This document shows positions 1 to 9,028 of a DNA stretch of 37,349 nt, piece by piece. This stretch comes from Candidatus Moranbacteria bacterium GW2011_GWF2_35_54 (lineage in GTDB: Bacteria > Patescibacteriota > Minisyncoccia > Moranbacterales > UBA9337): contig LBQR01000006.1 of assembly GCA_000990945.1 (NCBI GenBank), positions 1 to 37,349 of the forward strand, read 5' to 3'. The stretch's first letter is position 1. The number at the start of each line of letters is the position of its first letter. The notes under the pieces are model-generated. The model was not told where the DNA came from. It did not search any database and saw nothing but the letters and a program-made list of their open reading frames with translations. Both the position numbers and the translations under genes were made by a program.

Positions 1-98
1 AAAAACTTAATCAAATCCTCGCTGCGGCTGACTTTCGAGCCCAAATGAAAATCGGAGATAATAAGAGTGTGGGTTTTATTTTTTAGTTCTTTTTGCAT
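1..98 (-). CDS. Metallophosphoesterase, N-terminus only (cut by window edge)
   Basis: An ATG at 98 opens a frame that runs off the left edge (32 complete codons). The visible protein starts MQKELKNKTHTLIISDFHLG. The SDFHLGS stretch is the first metal-binding motif (D-x-H) of calcineurin-like metallophosphoesterases. The following KVSRSEDLIKFL resembles LpxH/UDP-diacylglucosamine-hydrolase-like or other small CPR phosphoesterases, but the substrate cannot be told from 32 residues. It lies 114 bases downstream of the ABC permease on the same strand and may end that transcription unit. No Shine-Dalgarno sequence is visible in front of the ATG. Confidence 0.7.
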   Translation of the reverse strand, partial: MQKELKNKTHTLIISDFHLGSKVSRSEDLIKF

Positions 99-212
99 TT
101 TTCTTTTATAAAATTATTATTGCTTAATGAAGATGAATTTAGGAATATGGGAATTTATGATTTTAAGAATTGCTGAGTTGTAGTTATTTCAATGCTAACG
201 TGCTAACATGAT

Positions 213-1001
213 TTATGATGTATGACTCATATATTTTTTAAATAAAAAAACTAACATAAATATTGCCAGCATGACAAGCACAATCGTTCCGCTAGTAGAA
301 AGATTTAGGTTCATTATAGAAAATAAAGAAAAAAATTCTGCCCAAAGGATTGTCCTAAAAAAATCCTTTTTAAGCTGGAGAGCAGTAATTACCGGGATAA
401 CAATTAAAGCCGAGATTAATAAAACTCCCACAATGGGAATCGCCAGAGATACTGCCAGCGAAGTCAGTACAATTAAAATAATATTTATCTTTTCAGTTTG
501 AATGCCGCTTACTTTAGCGGAGTCCTCATCAAAGGTGGTGTATAAAAGTTCTTTAAAAAAGATAAATAAAACTACTGCCGTAATTACAGCTAAAATTAAA
601 ATTAAATAAACATCCTTAATGCCAACCGTTACGATACTACCGAAAAGATAACTAAATAAATTAGCATTAAACCCCCGAGCCAAACTCAGAATCACTACCG
701 CCAAAGCCAAACTGCCCGAAAGAAAAAGAGCCAAGGCTGATTCTCCATATATTTTTTTAGTATTTCTTAATTTTTCAATTGCCACCGAGGCTACCACGGA
801 GCTTCCCAATGCTGTTACAATCGGATTTAAGCCAAAAAATAAGCCCAAAGCTACTCCCGCCAAAGAAACATGCGCCAGAGTATCGGCAATCAAAGAATAT
901 CTTTTTAGCACGAGAAAAATACCAATTAGCGGAACGACTACTCCGATAATTAAGCCCGCCACTATTCCTCTTAAAATAAAATCGTACTCGAAAATTTCCA
1001 T
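213..1001 (-). CDS. Metal ABC transporter permease (ZnuB/MntB type)
   Basis: This is a polytopic membrane protein of 262 residues in the ABC-3 family, which moves Zn2+ or Mn2+ delivered by a cluster A-I binding protein. The sequence shows the expected order: a first helix followed by LKRYSLIADTLAHVSLAGVA, then the NPIVTALG, ARGFNANLFSYLFGSI and FDEDSAKVSGI stretches, and VGVLLISALIVIPVITALQL near residue 195. It belongs with the ATPase (1204-1998) and binding protein (2150-3079) genes upstream on the same strand. Odd: near the C-terminus the text runs FSIM directly into NLNLSTSGTIVL, whereas family members usually have about 8-9 more residues (a G-x-x-x-S-Y-Y helix) here. This may be an in-frame deletion at about 309-314. 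The metal specificity is not decided by the sequence. Confidence 0.88.
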   Translation of the reverse strand: MEIFEYDFILRGIVAGLIIGVVVPLIGIFLVLKRYSLIADTLAHVSLAGVALGLFFGLNPIVTALGSSVVASVAIEKLRNTKKIYGESALALFLSGSLALAVVILSLARGFNANLFSYLFGSIVTVGIKDVYLILILAVITAVVLFIFFKELLYTTFDEDSAKVSGIQTEKINIILIVLTSLAVSLAIPIVGVLLISALIVIPVITALQLKKDFFRTILWAEFFSLFSIMNLNLSTSGTIVLVMLAIFMLVFLFKKYMSHTS

Positions 1002-1052
1002 AAATTAAAATTGTAAAATTATTATATATAAATCACCGACAACTCCCAGTTG

Positions 1053-1192
1053 TGTCATCTCGACTAAATAAATTTCTGTACTCGGAAATTTATGCATGGA
1101 GAGATCTTGAACCTAACAACTATTTATATACAATGTTAGATTTCTCCACTCCCAAATCTTTGAGTACAAAAATTTGTCCGGTCGAAATGACA
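1053..1192. repeat. 140-bp palindromic REP/MITE-like intergenic element
   Basis: The ends are TGTCATCTCGAC and GTCGAAATGACA, which are inverted copies with one mismatch. The arms continue inward (..TGTACTC against GAGTAC..), and a second nested inverted repeat (GGAGAGATCT..TAACA against TGTTAGATTTCTCC) closes the hairpin. There is no ORF. It fills the gap between the permease and ATPase genes of the metal transporter, so it could form a long mRNA hairpin inside the operon. Elements with related ends occur at 21737-21826. Confidence 0.75.
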
Positions 1193-1203
1193 TACTTTAC
1201 AAA

Positions 1204-1998
1204 TCAGTTATGTTTATGATGGGTTATTATTTTTACATCTTGGCCAAACATATTAGTCGACTGACTTTCTCTAATAAATTCTTCGGGTGTAGTATGACAA
1301 GTGAGGGAGCGGTTAATACAGACAATATGCATCACTTCCTGCGTTAACTTCTCAATATCGTGAGAAACAATTATTAAAGTAATTCCCATTTCTTTATTTA
1401 ATTTTTGCAATAATTCATAAAATTCTTTTTGACTTCTCTCATCAATGCCGGTGGTCGGCTCATCTAAAAATATAATTTCTGGGTCGCTCACCAATGCTCG
1501 CGCGATAAATACTCTTTGCATTTGTCCGCCCGAAAGATCGCCAATTAATCGCTCTTGGTAATCCCACATCCCCACTTTTTCCAGGGCCTCTCGAGTTAAT
1601 ATTTTATCTTCTTCTGTTATTCTTTGACCAAACTTTCGATTTGAATATCTCCCCATTAAAACTACCTCTGCTACGGTCACTGGAAAATTTTTATCAAATT
1701 CATTTATTCTTTGTGAGACATATCCAAGTCTATGCCACTCTTTGAAATTATCTAAATCTTTTCCGAAAATTTTTATTGAACCCTCTTTAAATTTAAGAAG
1801 TCCAATGATAATTTTTATCAGAGTGGTTTTGCCACTCCCATTGGGTCCCACAAAGCCGATATAATCACCCTTGTGAATTTGAAGATTAATATTAGTTAAA
1901 ACATCCTCTTGATTATCATAACCAAAAGAAACATTTTCAATTTCGATAATGTTTTTGGTGTGATCAACACCTGTCGAGTTAATTATTGATTTATGCAT
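1204..1998 (-). CDS. Metal ABC transporter ATP-binding protein (ZnuC/MntA type)
   Basis: This is the nucleotide-binding subunit of the Zn/Mn importer, 264 residues. Walker A is GPNGSGKTT, the signature is LSGGQMQR, Walker B is PEIIFLDEPTTG, and the switch histidine sits in IIVSHDIEKL. MGRYSNRKFG matches the metal-ABC ATPase subfamily. The reading frame is open back to a TTG at 2061, but I chose the ATG at 1998: family homology (IIEIENVSFGYD) starts soon after it, and the 21 upstream residues look like translated AT-rich intergenic repeat. The tail HHKHN is weakly metal-ligand-like. It sits between the binding-protein and permease genes, all on the minus strand. Confidence 0.9.
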   Translation of the reverse strand: MHKSIINSTGVDHTKNIIEIENVSFGYDNQEDVLTNINLQIHKGDYIGFVGPNGSGKTTLIKIIIGLLKFKEGSIKIFGKDLDNFKEWHRLGYVSQRINEFDKNFPVTVAEVVLMGRYSNRKFGQRITEEDKILTREALEKVGMWDYQERLIGDLSGGQMQRVFIARALVSDPEIIFLDEPTTGIDERSQKEFYELLQKLNKEMGITLIIVSHDIEKLTQEVMHIVCINRSLTCHTTPEEFIRESQSTNMFGQDVKIITHHKHN

Positions 1999-2061
1999 AA
2001 ATAAATTAAACCATATATTACAATTTGTTCCCTTGCTGGCAAAATAATTTTCAATTCTCAA

Positions 2062-2149
2062 TTTTCATTCAATAACCAATTTCTTAATTTTCATTGTAAA
2101 TTCTTTAATTGAAAATTTATTGTAAATTGAACATTGTAAATTGAAAATT
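2062..2149. repeat. AT-rich low-complexity spacer (TGTAAATTGAAAATT-type)
   Basis: The sequence consists of imperfect repeats of (A)TTGTAAATTGAAAATT and its complement, with no coding potential. The same type of AAATTGAAAATT-like filler recurs at 11605-11760 and 20430-20475, so it looks like a dispersed intergenic family rather than a specific site. Confidence 0.5.
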
Positions 2150-3079
2150 CTAATCGCATTCCAATGCTATTTTCAAATTCTCTAAATTCTTTTCCATTTC
2201 AGTTAAATAATTTTTTCCTTGCTTTAAATCATTTTCACTCAATCCTTCAATCGGATTTAAAACTAGAGTTTGCGCTCCAACTTCTCGAGCAATGGTTTGC
2301 GATAATTTAGGATTAGTTAAGCTCTCAAAAAATATATATTTGATTTCATTTTCCTTGGCTATTTTTGCTACCTCAGCTAACTGTTGGATAGATGGCTCTT
2401 CCTCTGGGGAAAGTCCGGCAATAGAAATTTGATTTATCCCATAAGTTTGTGTCAAATAGCCAAAAGCGGCATGAGCAGTTACGATATCATTTTTAAGACA
2501 GTTAGCTAAACCCTTCTTGTAATCACTATCTAAATTGATCAATTCCGTCTTTAGAATATCAAAATTAGATTGATAATAATCTTTATTTACTGAATCAACT
2601 TCAACCAAACTGGCGGTTATTTTTTCGGCCATTTTGATTGCCAAAATTGGACTAAGCCAAATATGCGGGTCTTTTTTATCTTGGCTATTTTCCTTCGACT
2701 GTTGATTTATTAATTCATCTCCTAAATTAATTATCTTAGGCGTACTTATACCAATGCCTTTTTTTATATCATCACTCCAGACTTCCAAACCTCCTCCATT
2801 TAAAAATAACAATCTGCTTTTTTTAATCTTAATAATATCTTGAGCAGTTGGCTCATAATCATGAGGTTCGGTGCCAGCTGGAGTTAGATTAGCAACATCA
2901 ATTAAATCTCCTCCTATTTGCGAAGTTAAAAAATAAATCGGATAAAAACTAGTCGTAACGCTAATTTTATTGCTCATAATAGCCGGATTATTTGTTTTTT
3001 TGATAAAAACAAAAACTGTTCCCACTAAAATGAGACCTAGTCCAATTGTAACAATTAATTTAACGCTTTTTTTATCCAT
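2150..3079 (-). CDS. Metal ABC transporter substrate-binding protein (ZnuA type)
   Basis: A cluster A-I (ZinT/ZnuA/TroA) binding protein of 309 residues that captures Zn2+ or Mn2+ outside the membrane. It has one N-terminal hydrophobic segment (residues about 7-26) and no lipobox cysteine, so it is probably held by an uncleaved anchor. The metal histidines are visible in EPHDYEPT, DPHIWLSP and TAHAAFGYL. The family landmarks GLSPEEEPS and FFESLTNPKLSQTIAREVG follow. The usual His-rich loop is missing, which is common in Mn-type and minimal Zn-type members. It is the first gene of the minus-strand importer unit. The 130-nt spacer before it holds a strong palindrome (3113-3148). Confidence 0.9.
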   Translation of the reverse strand: MDKKSVKLIVTIGLGLILVGTVFVFIKKTNNPAIMSNKISVTTSFYPIYFLTSQIGGDLIDVANLTPAGTEPHDYEPTAQDIIKIKKSRLLFLNGGGLEVWSDDIKKGIGISTPKIINLGDELINQQSKENSQDKKDPHIWLSPILAIKMAEKITASLVEVDSVNKDYYQSNFDILKTELINLDSDYKKGLANCLKNDIVTAHAAFGYLTQTYGINQISIAGLSPEEEPSIQQLAEVAKIAKENEIKYIFFESLTNPKLSQTIAREVGAQTLVLNPIEGLSENDLKQGKNYLTEMEKNLENLKIALECD

Positions 3080-3107
3080 ACTTTAATATTACCATTATTT
3101 CCATTAA

Positions 3108-3148
3108 TCAAAAAGAGGCTAAGTCCCCAATTGGGGACTTAGCCTCTT
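3108..3148 (-). terminator. 36-bp perfect palindrome with T tract, probable terminator
   Basis: AAGAGGCTAAGTCCCC (3113-3128) pairs perfectly with GGGGACTTAGCCTCTT (3133-3148) around AATT. On the minus strand it is followed by TTTTT, so it can end transcription from the P-type ATPase gene (stop at 3438) before the binding-protein gene. An alternative is an attenuator in front of the metal importer. Confidence 0.65.
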
Positions 3149-3437
3149 GGGCAACATAGAACACTTCAAATTAATTTAGTATTAGAACAGAGCAATGCCC
3201 TGTTCCTACCATTCATAAGGAATTATTTTTCCACCTCCAGTCGTTTGCACCCACGTGGGGAAAATGACTGGGAATATATTTATAGATTGCCGCGACGGAG
3301 TACCGTCTCGCAATGACAGATATTTTCATTTTGATGTTAAATCATTGGAAATTTACCTGCCTGCCGGCAGGCAGGTTTGTCATTTGACCTGCCCGCAGTG
3401 CAGAGAGCGTTGCAGGCGGAAATTGGATATTGGTCAT
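3149..3437. other. Gene-free spacer with GC-rich repeats
   Basis: There is no credible gene. It holds a half-hairpin of the CPR type (GATTGCCGCGACGGAGTACC.. next to CTCGCAATGAC, about 3287-3317), a 22-bp perfect palindrome at 3355-3376 containing CCTGCCTGCCGGCAGGCAGG, and a 32-bp sequence at 3382-3413 that recurs exactly at 14591-14622. Confidence 0.6.
3355..3413. repeat. Dispersed GC-rich repeat, copy 1 (palindrome plus 32-bp unit)
   Basis: The palindrome core at 3356-3375 is shared with 14638-14657. The 32-bp unit starting ATTTGACCTGCCCGCAGTGC at 3382 is identical to 14591-14622. The G+C content is far above the surroundings. Order of the two modules differs between the copies, so they move or rearrange independently. 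Confidence 0.8.
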
Positions 3438-6155
3438 TTATTTCCCCCTCTTCTTCCTCATACTCTCAAAAAAATAAACAGCTAGACTAGTAATAATAAC
3501 CACCAGCCAATCTTGCCAGACAATCGGACTAAGGTGTAGATATTTTTGGAAAAATGGCAAATACATAAAAGCCAATAAAATTCCCAAAGAAATAAAAATT
3601 GAACCAATAACAAATTTATTTTTGAAAAATCCTAATTCAAAAGGAGTTAGTTTTTCGCTACGAGATTGCAAGAGATTGGCCATTTGAGTCATCGCCAATA
3701 CCGCATAGGCTGCGGTAGTAGATTGAATATATAGCAAGTTATTTTCATCCACAAATTCTCCCCAATTCCAACCGCCACGCATCATTGACCAAACAAAAGC
3801 CCCTACCGCTCCAATAGCCATAATTATTCCCAAATAAAGTATTCTCTTAAATCCTTTCCAACTTACTATCGGCTCGTTAGAATTTTTGAAAGTTTTATTG
3901 ATTCCTTTTTCTGTCGGCTCCAAGCTCAAAGAAAATGATGGAAAAACATCTGTGGCTAAATCAATCGCCAAAATCTGCACAGCCATAATTGGAGAAGGAA
4001 TATGCAAAACTACTCCGAAAATTACGGTTAAAAGCTCACTGGCATTGGAAGTAAAAACATAATGTACGAATTTTTTTAAATTCCCGTAAATAGTCCGCCC
4101 TTCTTTAATCCCCTGCACAATTGAAGAAAAATTATCGTCCAAGAGAATCATATCTGAGGCTTCTTTGGAAACATCAGTACCGATTATTCCCATCGCCACT
4201 CCCACATCCGCTTTCTTGAGAGCTGGCGCATCATTAACTCCGTCGCCGGTCATAGCAATTATTTGCTTATTATTTTTTAAAATTGTCGCAATTCTAAGCT
4301 TCTGTTCAGGTGCGATACGCGCAAAGATAACATCTTTTTGAATAATTTTTTTATAAATTTCATTATCTGACAATTCATTTAAAATTTTGCCACTAATAAC
4401 CTCATAGCTCCCCGCCTCTCCGATTAAATTAATTTTCTTCGCAATAGCGCTGGCAGTAATTTCATAATCTCCCGTAATCATTACGACTTTAATGCCCAGG
4501 CTTCTGCATTCAGAAATAGCTTTTTTGACATCTTGGCGAGGCGGATCAATCATCGCCATCATACCTACCCAGGTCATGCTTTTTTCAGACTCTTCCAAAT
4601 ATTTATTTTTATCGACATCTTCCAAATTTCGATAAGCGAAAGCCAACACTCGCAAAGCTTGAGCAGACATATTATTATACATCTTTTTTATTTCGTCTTT
4701 ATCTTCTTTATCAAAAGGCACAATCTCGTCATTGATTTTAATAAAATCGCACAGCTCAATCATCACATCCGGAGAACCTTTCACTAAAGATAACGTTTCA
4801 GAATTTTTGTAAATCACACTCATCCTCATCCTTTCCGAAGAAAAAGGATTTTCAGTAATTTTTGTTTCACCAATTTCATAATATCTTTCCTTGGGATTAT
4901 ATTTTTCTCCAGCCACAATAATAGCGCCTTCCGTCGGATCTCCCACAATAGTCCTTACTCCGTCTTTGGAAACAATACCCGCATCGTTGCAGAGTGTTCC
5001 GATGCGAAAAAGCAATTCTAAATTTTTTATTTCTGAAGGATTAACTATTTTACTGCCAATTAAGAAATGACCTTCGGAGGAATAACCCGTTCCACTCAAT
5101 TCCACTTCCTGATTATTAATAACCACCTGTGTAACTGTCAATTCATTCTTTGTGATTGTTCCAGTTTTATCCGTACAAATTATCGAAACTGACCCTAAAG
5201 TTTCAACTGCATTTAATTTCTTGGCTAAAACATTATATTTCAATAACCTCTTCATTCCCAAAGATAACGCTACTGAAATAGCTGCCGGCAACCCCTCAGG
5301 CACTACTGAAACAGCTAGCGCCAGAGCAAAGATAAAATTATGATATAAAGATAATCCCAAATAATATCCAACAATCATCACGCTTAAACCCACCAATACT
5401 GCAAAAATAGTTACACTTCGACCAAGTTTGCGCATTTGCTTTTGCATTGGAGTTAAAATTTCTTGCATTTCTCCCGTTAAATGCGCAATTTTTCCCAATT
5501 CCGTATCGATGCCTGTCCCTGTTACAATAAATTTTCCCTCCCCCGTTACCACCGTTTCTCCCATAAAAAACATATTATCAATATCAGCAATGGGAACATT
5601 TTTACCTTCGATTACTTTGGCAGATTTTTTTTCCGGACTGGATTCACCAGTAAAAATAAAACTATTTACTTTTAAATCATAACTTTCCACAATATACCCA
5701 TCAGCCGGCACACGGTCTCCTGCAGCTAGAAAAATCAGATCTCCCGGCACGATAAATCGAGCATCAACTTCCTGCTTTTTACTATCGCGGATAACTTGAG
5801 TTTGATCGGTGGTTAATTTTTTTATGCTATCTAAAATTTTTTCTGCTTTAAACTCTTGCAAAAAACCAATAATCGCATTTACTCCCACAATAATTAAAAT
5901 TATTGTTACATCTCGGTACTGTTGAAAAATAAAAGCTAGACCAGCTGCCACCAGAAGAATCCAAACTAAAGCATCATTAAATTGGCCCAGTATTAACTTT
6001 GCCCAGCGCCAATTTTGCTTTCTTTTTATTTTATTTTTACCATATTCCTTTAACCGCAATTGTGCTTCTGCTTGGGAAAGTCCTACAATTTGGGAAGTTT
6101 GAAATTTTGAAACAATTTCTTCTGGAGAACAGGCATAAACTTCGATTGTGTCCAT
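3438..6155 (-). CDS. P2-type cation-transporting ATPase (Ca2+ or Na+ type)
   Basis: A complete 905-residue P-type pump. The cytoplasmic N-terminal domain (residues about 1-55) leads into the A-domain motif FTGES (about 168), the phosphorylation motif CTDKTGT (about 330), the nucleotide-domain KGSPD, and the hinge MTGDGVNDAPAL. Cation-site segments: M4 has VVPEGLPAA, M5 has SNASELLTV (with the conserved Glu), and M6 has AIDLATDVFPSF. The M6 pair D-x-x-x-D resembles Na+/K+-ATPases more than SERCA, which has N there, so the ion could be Na+ as well as Ca2+. Only 4 bases separate it from the histidine-kinase gene upstream, so the two are co-transcribed. No Shine-Dalgarno sequence is visible. Confidence 0.92.
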   Translation of the reverse strand: MDTIEVYACSPEEIVSKFQTSQIVGLSQAEAQLRLKEYGKNKIKRKQNWRWAKLILGQFNDALVWILLVAAGLAFIFQQYRDVTIILIIVGVNAIIGFLQEFKAEKILDSIKKLTTDQTQVIRDSKKQEVDARFIVPGDLIFLAAGDRVPADGYIVESYDLKVNSFIFTGESSPEKKSAKVIEGKNVPIADIDNMFFMGETVVTGEGKFIVTGTGIDTELGKIAHLTGEMQEILTPMQKQMRKLGRSVTIFAVLVGLSVMIVGYYLGLSLYHNFIFALALAVSVVPEGLPAAISVALSLGMKRLLKYNVLAKKLNAVETLGSVSIICTDKTGTITKNELTVTQVVINNQEVELSGTGYSSEGHFLIGSKIVNPSEIKNLELLFRIGTLCNDAGIVSKDGVRTIVGDPTEGAIIVAGEKYNPKERYYEIGETKITENPFSSERMRMSVIYKNSETLSLVKGSPDVMIELCDFIKINDEIVPFDKEDKDEIKKMYNNMSAQALRVLAFAYRNLEDVDKNKYLEESEKSMTWVGMMAMIDPPRQDVKKAISECRSLGIKVVMITGDYEITASAIAKKINLIGEAGSYEVISGKILNELSDNEIYKKIIQKDVIFARIAPEQKLRIATILKNNKQIIAMTGDGVNDAPALKKADVGVAMGIIGTDVSKEASDMILLDDNFSSIVQGIKEGRTIYGNLKKFVHYVFTSNASELLTVIFGVVLHIPSPIMAVQILAIDLATDVFPSFSLSLEPTEKGINKTFKNSNEPIVSWKGFKRILYLGIIMAIGAVGAFVWSMMRGGWNWGEFVDENNLLYIQSTTAAYAVLAMTQMANLLQSRSEKLTPFELGFFKNKFVIGSIFISLGILLAFMYLPFFQKYLHLSPIVWQDWLVVIITSLAVYFFESMRKKRGK

Positions 6156-6159
6156 AAAA

Positions 6160-7509
6160 TTATTTTTTAGCTATTGGTAGATAAACCGTAAAATGTGAGC
6201 CCACTCCTTCAATGCTTTCAACGGTAATCCGACCTTTCATCCTTTTAACGATTTCCATAGTTATCCAAAGCCCCAATCCGGTGCCGACAATATTTTTAGT
6301 TTTTTCATTTTGCACCCTATGAAATTTATTAAATAAATTAGCCTGATCTTCTGAAGAAATTCCAATCCCGGTATCGGCAATAATAATAGCTAATTCATTA
6401 TTTTTTAAAGCCGTACTGATGGTGACTGATCCGGCAGGAGTATATTTGATAGAATTGCTGATTAAATTTATCAACACTTGTTTCAATCGATCCGCATCCG
6501 CTAAAATGAAAGGATTGTCACCAGTCAAATTATAAGCCAGTTGCAATCCCTTTTGCTCTGCTTGTGGCTTTATTTCTTCAATAGATTCTCTAATTATTTT
6601 AACTGAATCAATTTGAGCAATTTCAATTGGCATTCGATTGCCCTCCAGCCTGGAAGCTTCTAGCATATCGGCCACTAATGCATTAAGCCGATCAATAGAA
6701 AGAGAAATATTTTCTACATAATGTTTCGCGTCTTCGTCGGCCAAAACTTCTTTTTTATCCTTCAAGAAATCTATATAACCTCTTATCGCTCCCAGGGGGG
6801 ACCGCAGTTCATGGCTGGCCATAGAGATAAACATATCTTTCATTTTATCAATCTCCTTTAGCTTTTCAACCATCAGCGCATAGCCGAATAAACGCACCTG
6901 ATTGGAAACAAAAAGTAAAACCACCATTATGGTAATAATTAAAACCCAATATGATTTGCTGATTGTTTTATTAATAAGCGCATCTGTTCCGGATAAAGAC
7001 AATGACATCGAAATAAGTCCGATTCTTTCATCTGACTCGTTTTTTAATACCTTGGTTACTTTCCAGAATCTCTCCTGATCGTTTTCATCTAAAAAAGCAA
7101 TACCTTCAGGGGTCATCCAAGCTAAATTATCTTGGAAACCTGCACCCTGTTCTTTGCCGATTAAACTTTCATCATTAGCCGCCACTATCCTAAAAGTATC
7201 CGCTTTATTCTCTTGAGGCTTGCTAACATACAAAGAAACCACCTCACTGTCTTTAGAAATAACATTTTCAACAATAGTTTGAATTTTTTCATCGTCATTT
7301 AACTGTTCTCTTAAGATATTATTAATAATATCTTCAATTAAAACTGCTTTCTTTTGGGTTATCTTATTGATATCTTCTTCGTAACTCAAATTGATAAGAT
7401 AAGTATTGATAAAAAAAGCCAGCGGAATCAAAAAAACTAAAATCAAAGAATATAAAATACTGGGATTTTCCTTGATAAAATTAATCGTCTTGAAGAAAAA
7501 AATTTTCAT
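6160..7509 (-). CDS. Membrane sensor histidine kinase (no partner regulator nearby)
   Basis: A 449-residue two-component sensor. TM1 is at about 17-37, an extracytoplasmic sensor of about 145 residues follows, and TM2 is at about 187-205. The HisKA domain has the phospho-acceptor His233 in ISMASHELRSPLG. The ATPase domain has the N box NLISNSIKYTP, the G1 box IADTGIGIS and the G2 box GTGLGLWITMEIV. The sensor domain is not recognisable to me beyond a Cache-like size. No response-regulator gene occurs in the window. It is sandwiched between the surface protein (7 bases upstream) and the cation ATPase (4 bases downstream), which suggests that surface binding or ion state feeds the kinase. Confidence 0.9.
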   Translation of the reverse strand: MKIFFFKTINFIKENPSILYSLILVFLIPLAFFINTYLINLSYEEDINKITQKKAVLIEDIINNILREQLNDDEKIQTIVENVISKDSEVVSLYVSKPQENKADTFRIVAANDESLIGKEQGAGFQDNLAWMTPEGIAFLDENDQERFWKVTKVLKNESDERIGLISMSLSLSGTDALINKTISKSYWVLIITIMVVLLFVSNQVRLFGYALMVEKLKEIDKMKDMFISMASHELRSPLGAIRGYIDFLKDKKEVLADEDAKHYVENISLSIDRLNALVADMLEASRLEGNRMPIEIAQIDSVKIIRESIEEIKPQAEQKGLQLAYNLTGDNPFILADADRLKQVLINLISNSIKYTPAGSVTISTALKNNELAIIIADTGIGISSEDQANLFNKFHRVQNEKTKNIVGTGLGLWITMEIVKRMKGRITVESIEGVGSHFTVYLPIAKK

Positions 7510-7516
7510 AAAATTA

Positions 7517-8962
7517 TTAAACCAAATTATTTTCTTCTTTTTTATTTAAGTTGCGTCTTATCAGCCCCAAAATAGCAACTGCTAAGGCCAGGGCACACAA
7601 TCCCAAAGCTACAAATAAAAATAACCTGCTATTTAACCAAGACTTGGTTGGTGAAACTGCTCGCTCCTGGGCAGAGGCTTCAGCGGGCATAACAATATCT
7701 GCCGCTTGAGCGGTTTTTACAAAAGCTATCGGCTCGCTTTTGACTGTTATTTTACCAGTATTGTCCGTTACGGCTACATACACCTGGTGATTCCCATCTT
7801 CAATATCTTTATCCAAAATATAGGACCAATTCCCCTGGGCATCCGTTTTAACCGTTAAAACAATCGGGTCGCTATAAATGTAAATAGTTATGTAAGTATT
7901 AGGCAAGGCTTTTCCTGCTAGCTTAAGTTTTTTACCATCTTTTTTGTCGACCAATTCTACGCTTTCAACTTTGTACTCATCTTTTTTAATTTCCCCTTTT
8001 TCCTTGGGGCTTTCGAAAACCATCCTATCACTCTTTTCTCCAATCGACGGTTTGAGCGGATTAAATCCATTTTTTATTTCATCACCATCTAGAAATCCAT
8101 CTTGATCAGTGTCTGAGCTGGTTGGATTTATACCCAAACGGTATTCCTCATTATTGGTTACTCCGTCCTTATCTGGATCAGCTTCTCCTCCGCAAATACT
8201 TTCGTCCACACAATTAGCTGATTTGAAATATTTCTCTTGCCACTGGCTACTCATTCTATTGGAAACATTCCCGGCTTCTGCCAACCCATCGGTCGCATTT
8301 TGCATCTCTTCATTATTGTTAAGAATAATCACCATTCTTTTTTCCCCATCATAAGCACCGTAAGAATTTTTTATTTTAGCATATATATAGAAAGAACCAT
8401 TGGGCTGACTTTTTGAATCCAATATATATTCCCATGTGCCTGGCTGGATAGATTTAGCCAAACCGAGATATTTTGAAATATCCGATTCGATAGGCGCCAA
8501 ATAAAATTCCACACTGCTGGCTCCGGCAACTGTCCCTTGAATTTTGATTTCACTGCTGATAATCGTTCCGGCGCTTAAATTTAAAAAATTAAAAACAGGA
8601 GTAGCACTCCCTTTTGGCGCAACTTGCGCGCCAGTGCTTCCATTAGCATCAGTTGTTAAATTGCTAGTTGCAGTGTAATCACATGAACGTTCCAATTTTG
8701 GCAAATCGCTCTCAAAACACCCCTCCGGAGTTTTGGCGATTATTGTCCTGACTTGTTTACCGGAAGATTTGCAAGCACTCCAACTGCTTAACCTGTAAGA
8801 ACAAGCTACTTTGGGACTTGCCGCAGAAACAGTGATTGAGTTTTTTATCACTGCCATTGAAAACCCCATAGTCAAAAACCCTAAAAAAATTGCACCCATG
8901 AAATAATGATTATGCAGACGCCTCAGTGTTTTTTTGATTACTTTTTTTGTTTTTTTCATCAT
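7517..8962 (-). CDS. Surface protein with TSP1-like, TSP3-like and Ig-like parts
   Basis: A 481-residue protein with an N-terminal signal or anchor (about 20-47) and a C-terminal TM helix (about 448-470) followed by a basic tail, so most of it is outside the cell. After the anchor comes a Cys-rich TSP1-like motif (YRLSSWSACKSSGKQVRT, then EGC..SC). An Ig-like region is followed by calcium-binding TSP3/EF-like repeats (DPDKDGVTNNEEY, DTDQDGFLDGDE), and a second Ig-like/Big fold is recognisable from TDAQGNWSYIL and DGNHQVYVAVTD. It is the first gene of the operon with the kinase and pump and has an extended -10 promoter about 20 nt upstream. Two Met codons (8962, 8959) are possible starts. The role, likely adhesion or ion-dependent surface sensing, is inferred. 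Confidence 0.8.
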   Translation of the reverse strand: MMKKTKKVIKKTLRRLHNHYFMGAIFLGFLTMGFSMAVIKNSITVSAASPKVACSYRLSSWSACKSSGKQVRTIIAKTPEGCFESDLPKLERSCDYTATSNLTTDANGSTGAQVAPKGSATPVFNFLNLSAGTIISSEIKIQGTVAGASSVEFYLAPIESDISKYLGLAKSIQPGTWEYILDSKSQPNGSFYIYAKIKNSYGAYDGEKRMVIILNNNEEMQNATDGLAEAGNVSNRMSSQWQEKYFKSANCVDESICGGEADPDKDGVTNNEEYRLGINPTSSDTDQDGFLDGDEIKNGFNPLKPSIGEKSDRMVFESPKEKGEIKKDEYKVESVELVDKKDGKKLKLAGKALPNTYITIYIYSDPIVLTVKTDAQGNWSYILDKDIEDGNHQVYVAVTDNTGKITVKSEPIAFVKTAQAADIVMPAEASAQERAVSPTKSWLNSRLFLFVALGLCALALAVAILGLIRRNLNKKEENNLV

Positions 8963-8988
8963 AAGATTTATTTTTAAATTATGTTGAT

Positions 8989-8997
8989 ATTATAGCA
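8989..8997 (-). promoter_or_regulatory. Extended -10 promoter TGCTATAAT for the surface-protein operon
   Basis: TGCTATAAT on the minus strand lies about 27 bases before the ATG at 8962, giving a leader of about 20 nt. The -35 is weak. The same extended -10 word (TGCTATACT) precedes the gene at 13704 and the RNA at 21907-21977. Confidence 0.65.
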
Positions 8998-9028
8998 TAA
9001 ATAGTTATATTTTAGTAAATATTTTCCA

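Noticed and set aside
1204-2061. TTG start at 2061 for the metal ABC ATPase
   Set aside because: The added 21 residues come from AT-rich spacer repeat; the ATG at 1998 fits the family start.
3355-3413. CRISPR-like repeats together with 14591-14657
   Set aside because: There are only two distant copies with rearranged parts and no regular spacers.
3255-3485. Plus-strand ORF of 76 codons
   Set aside because: It runs through the GC-rich palindrome repeat and the end of the pump gene, so it is translated repeat.
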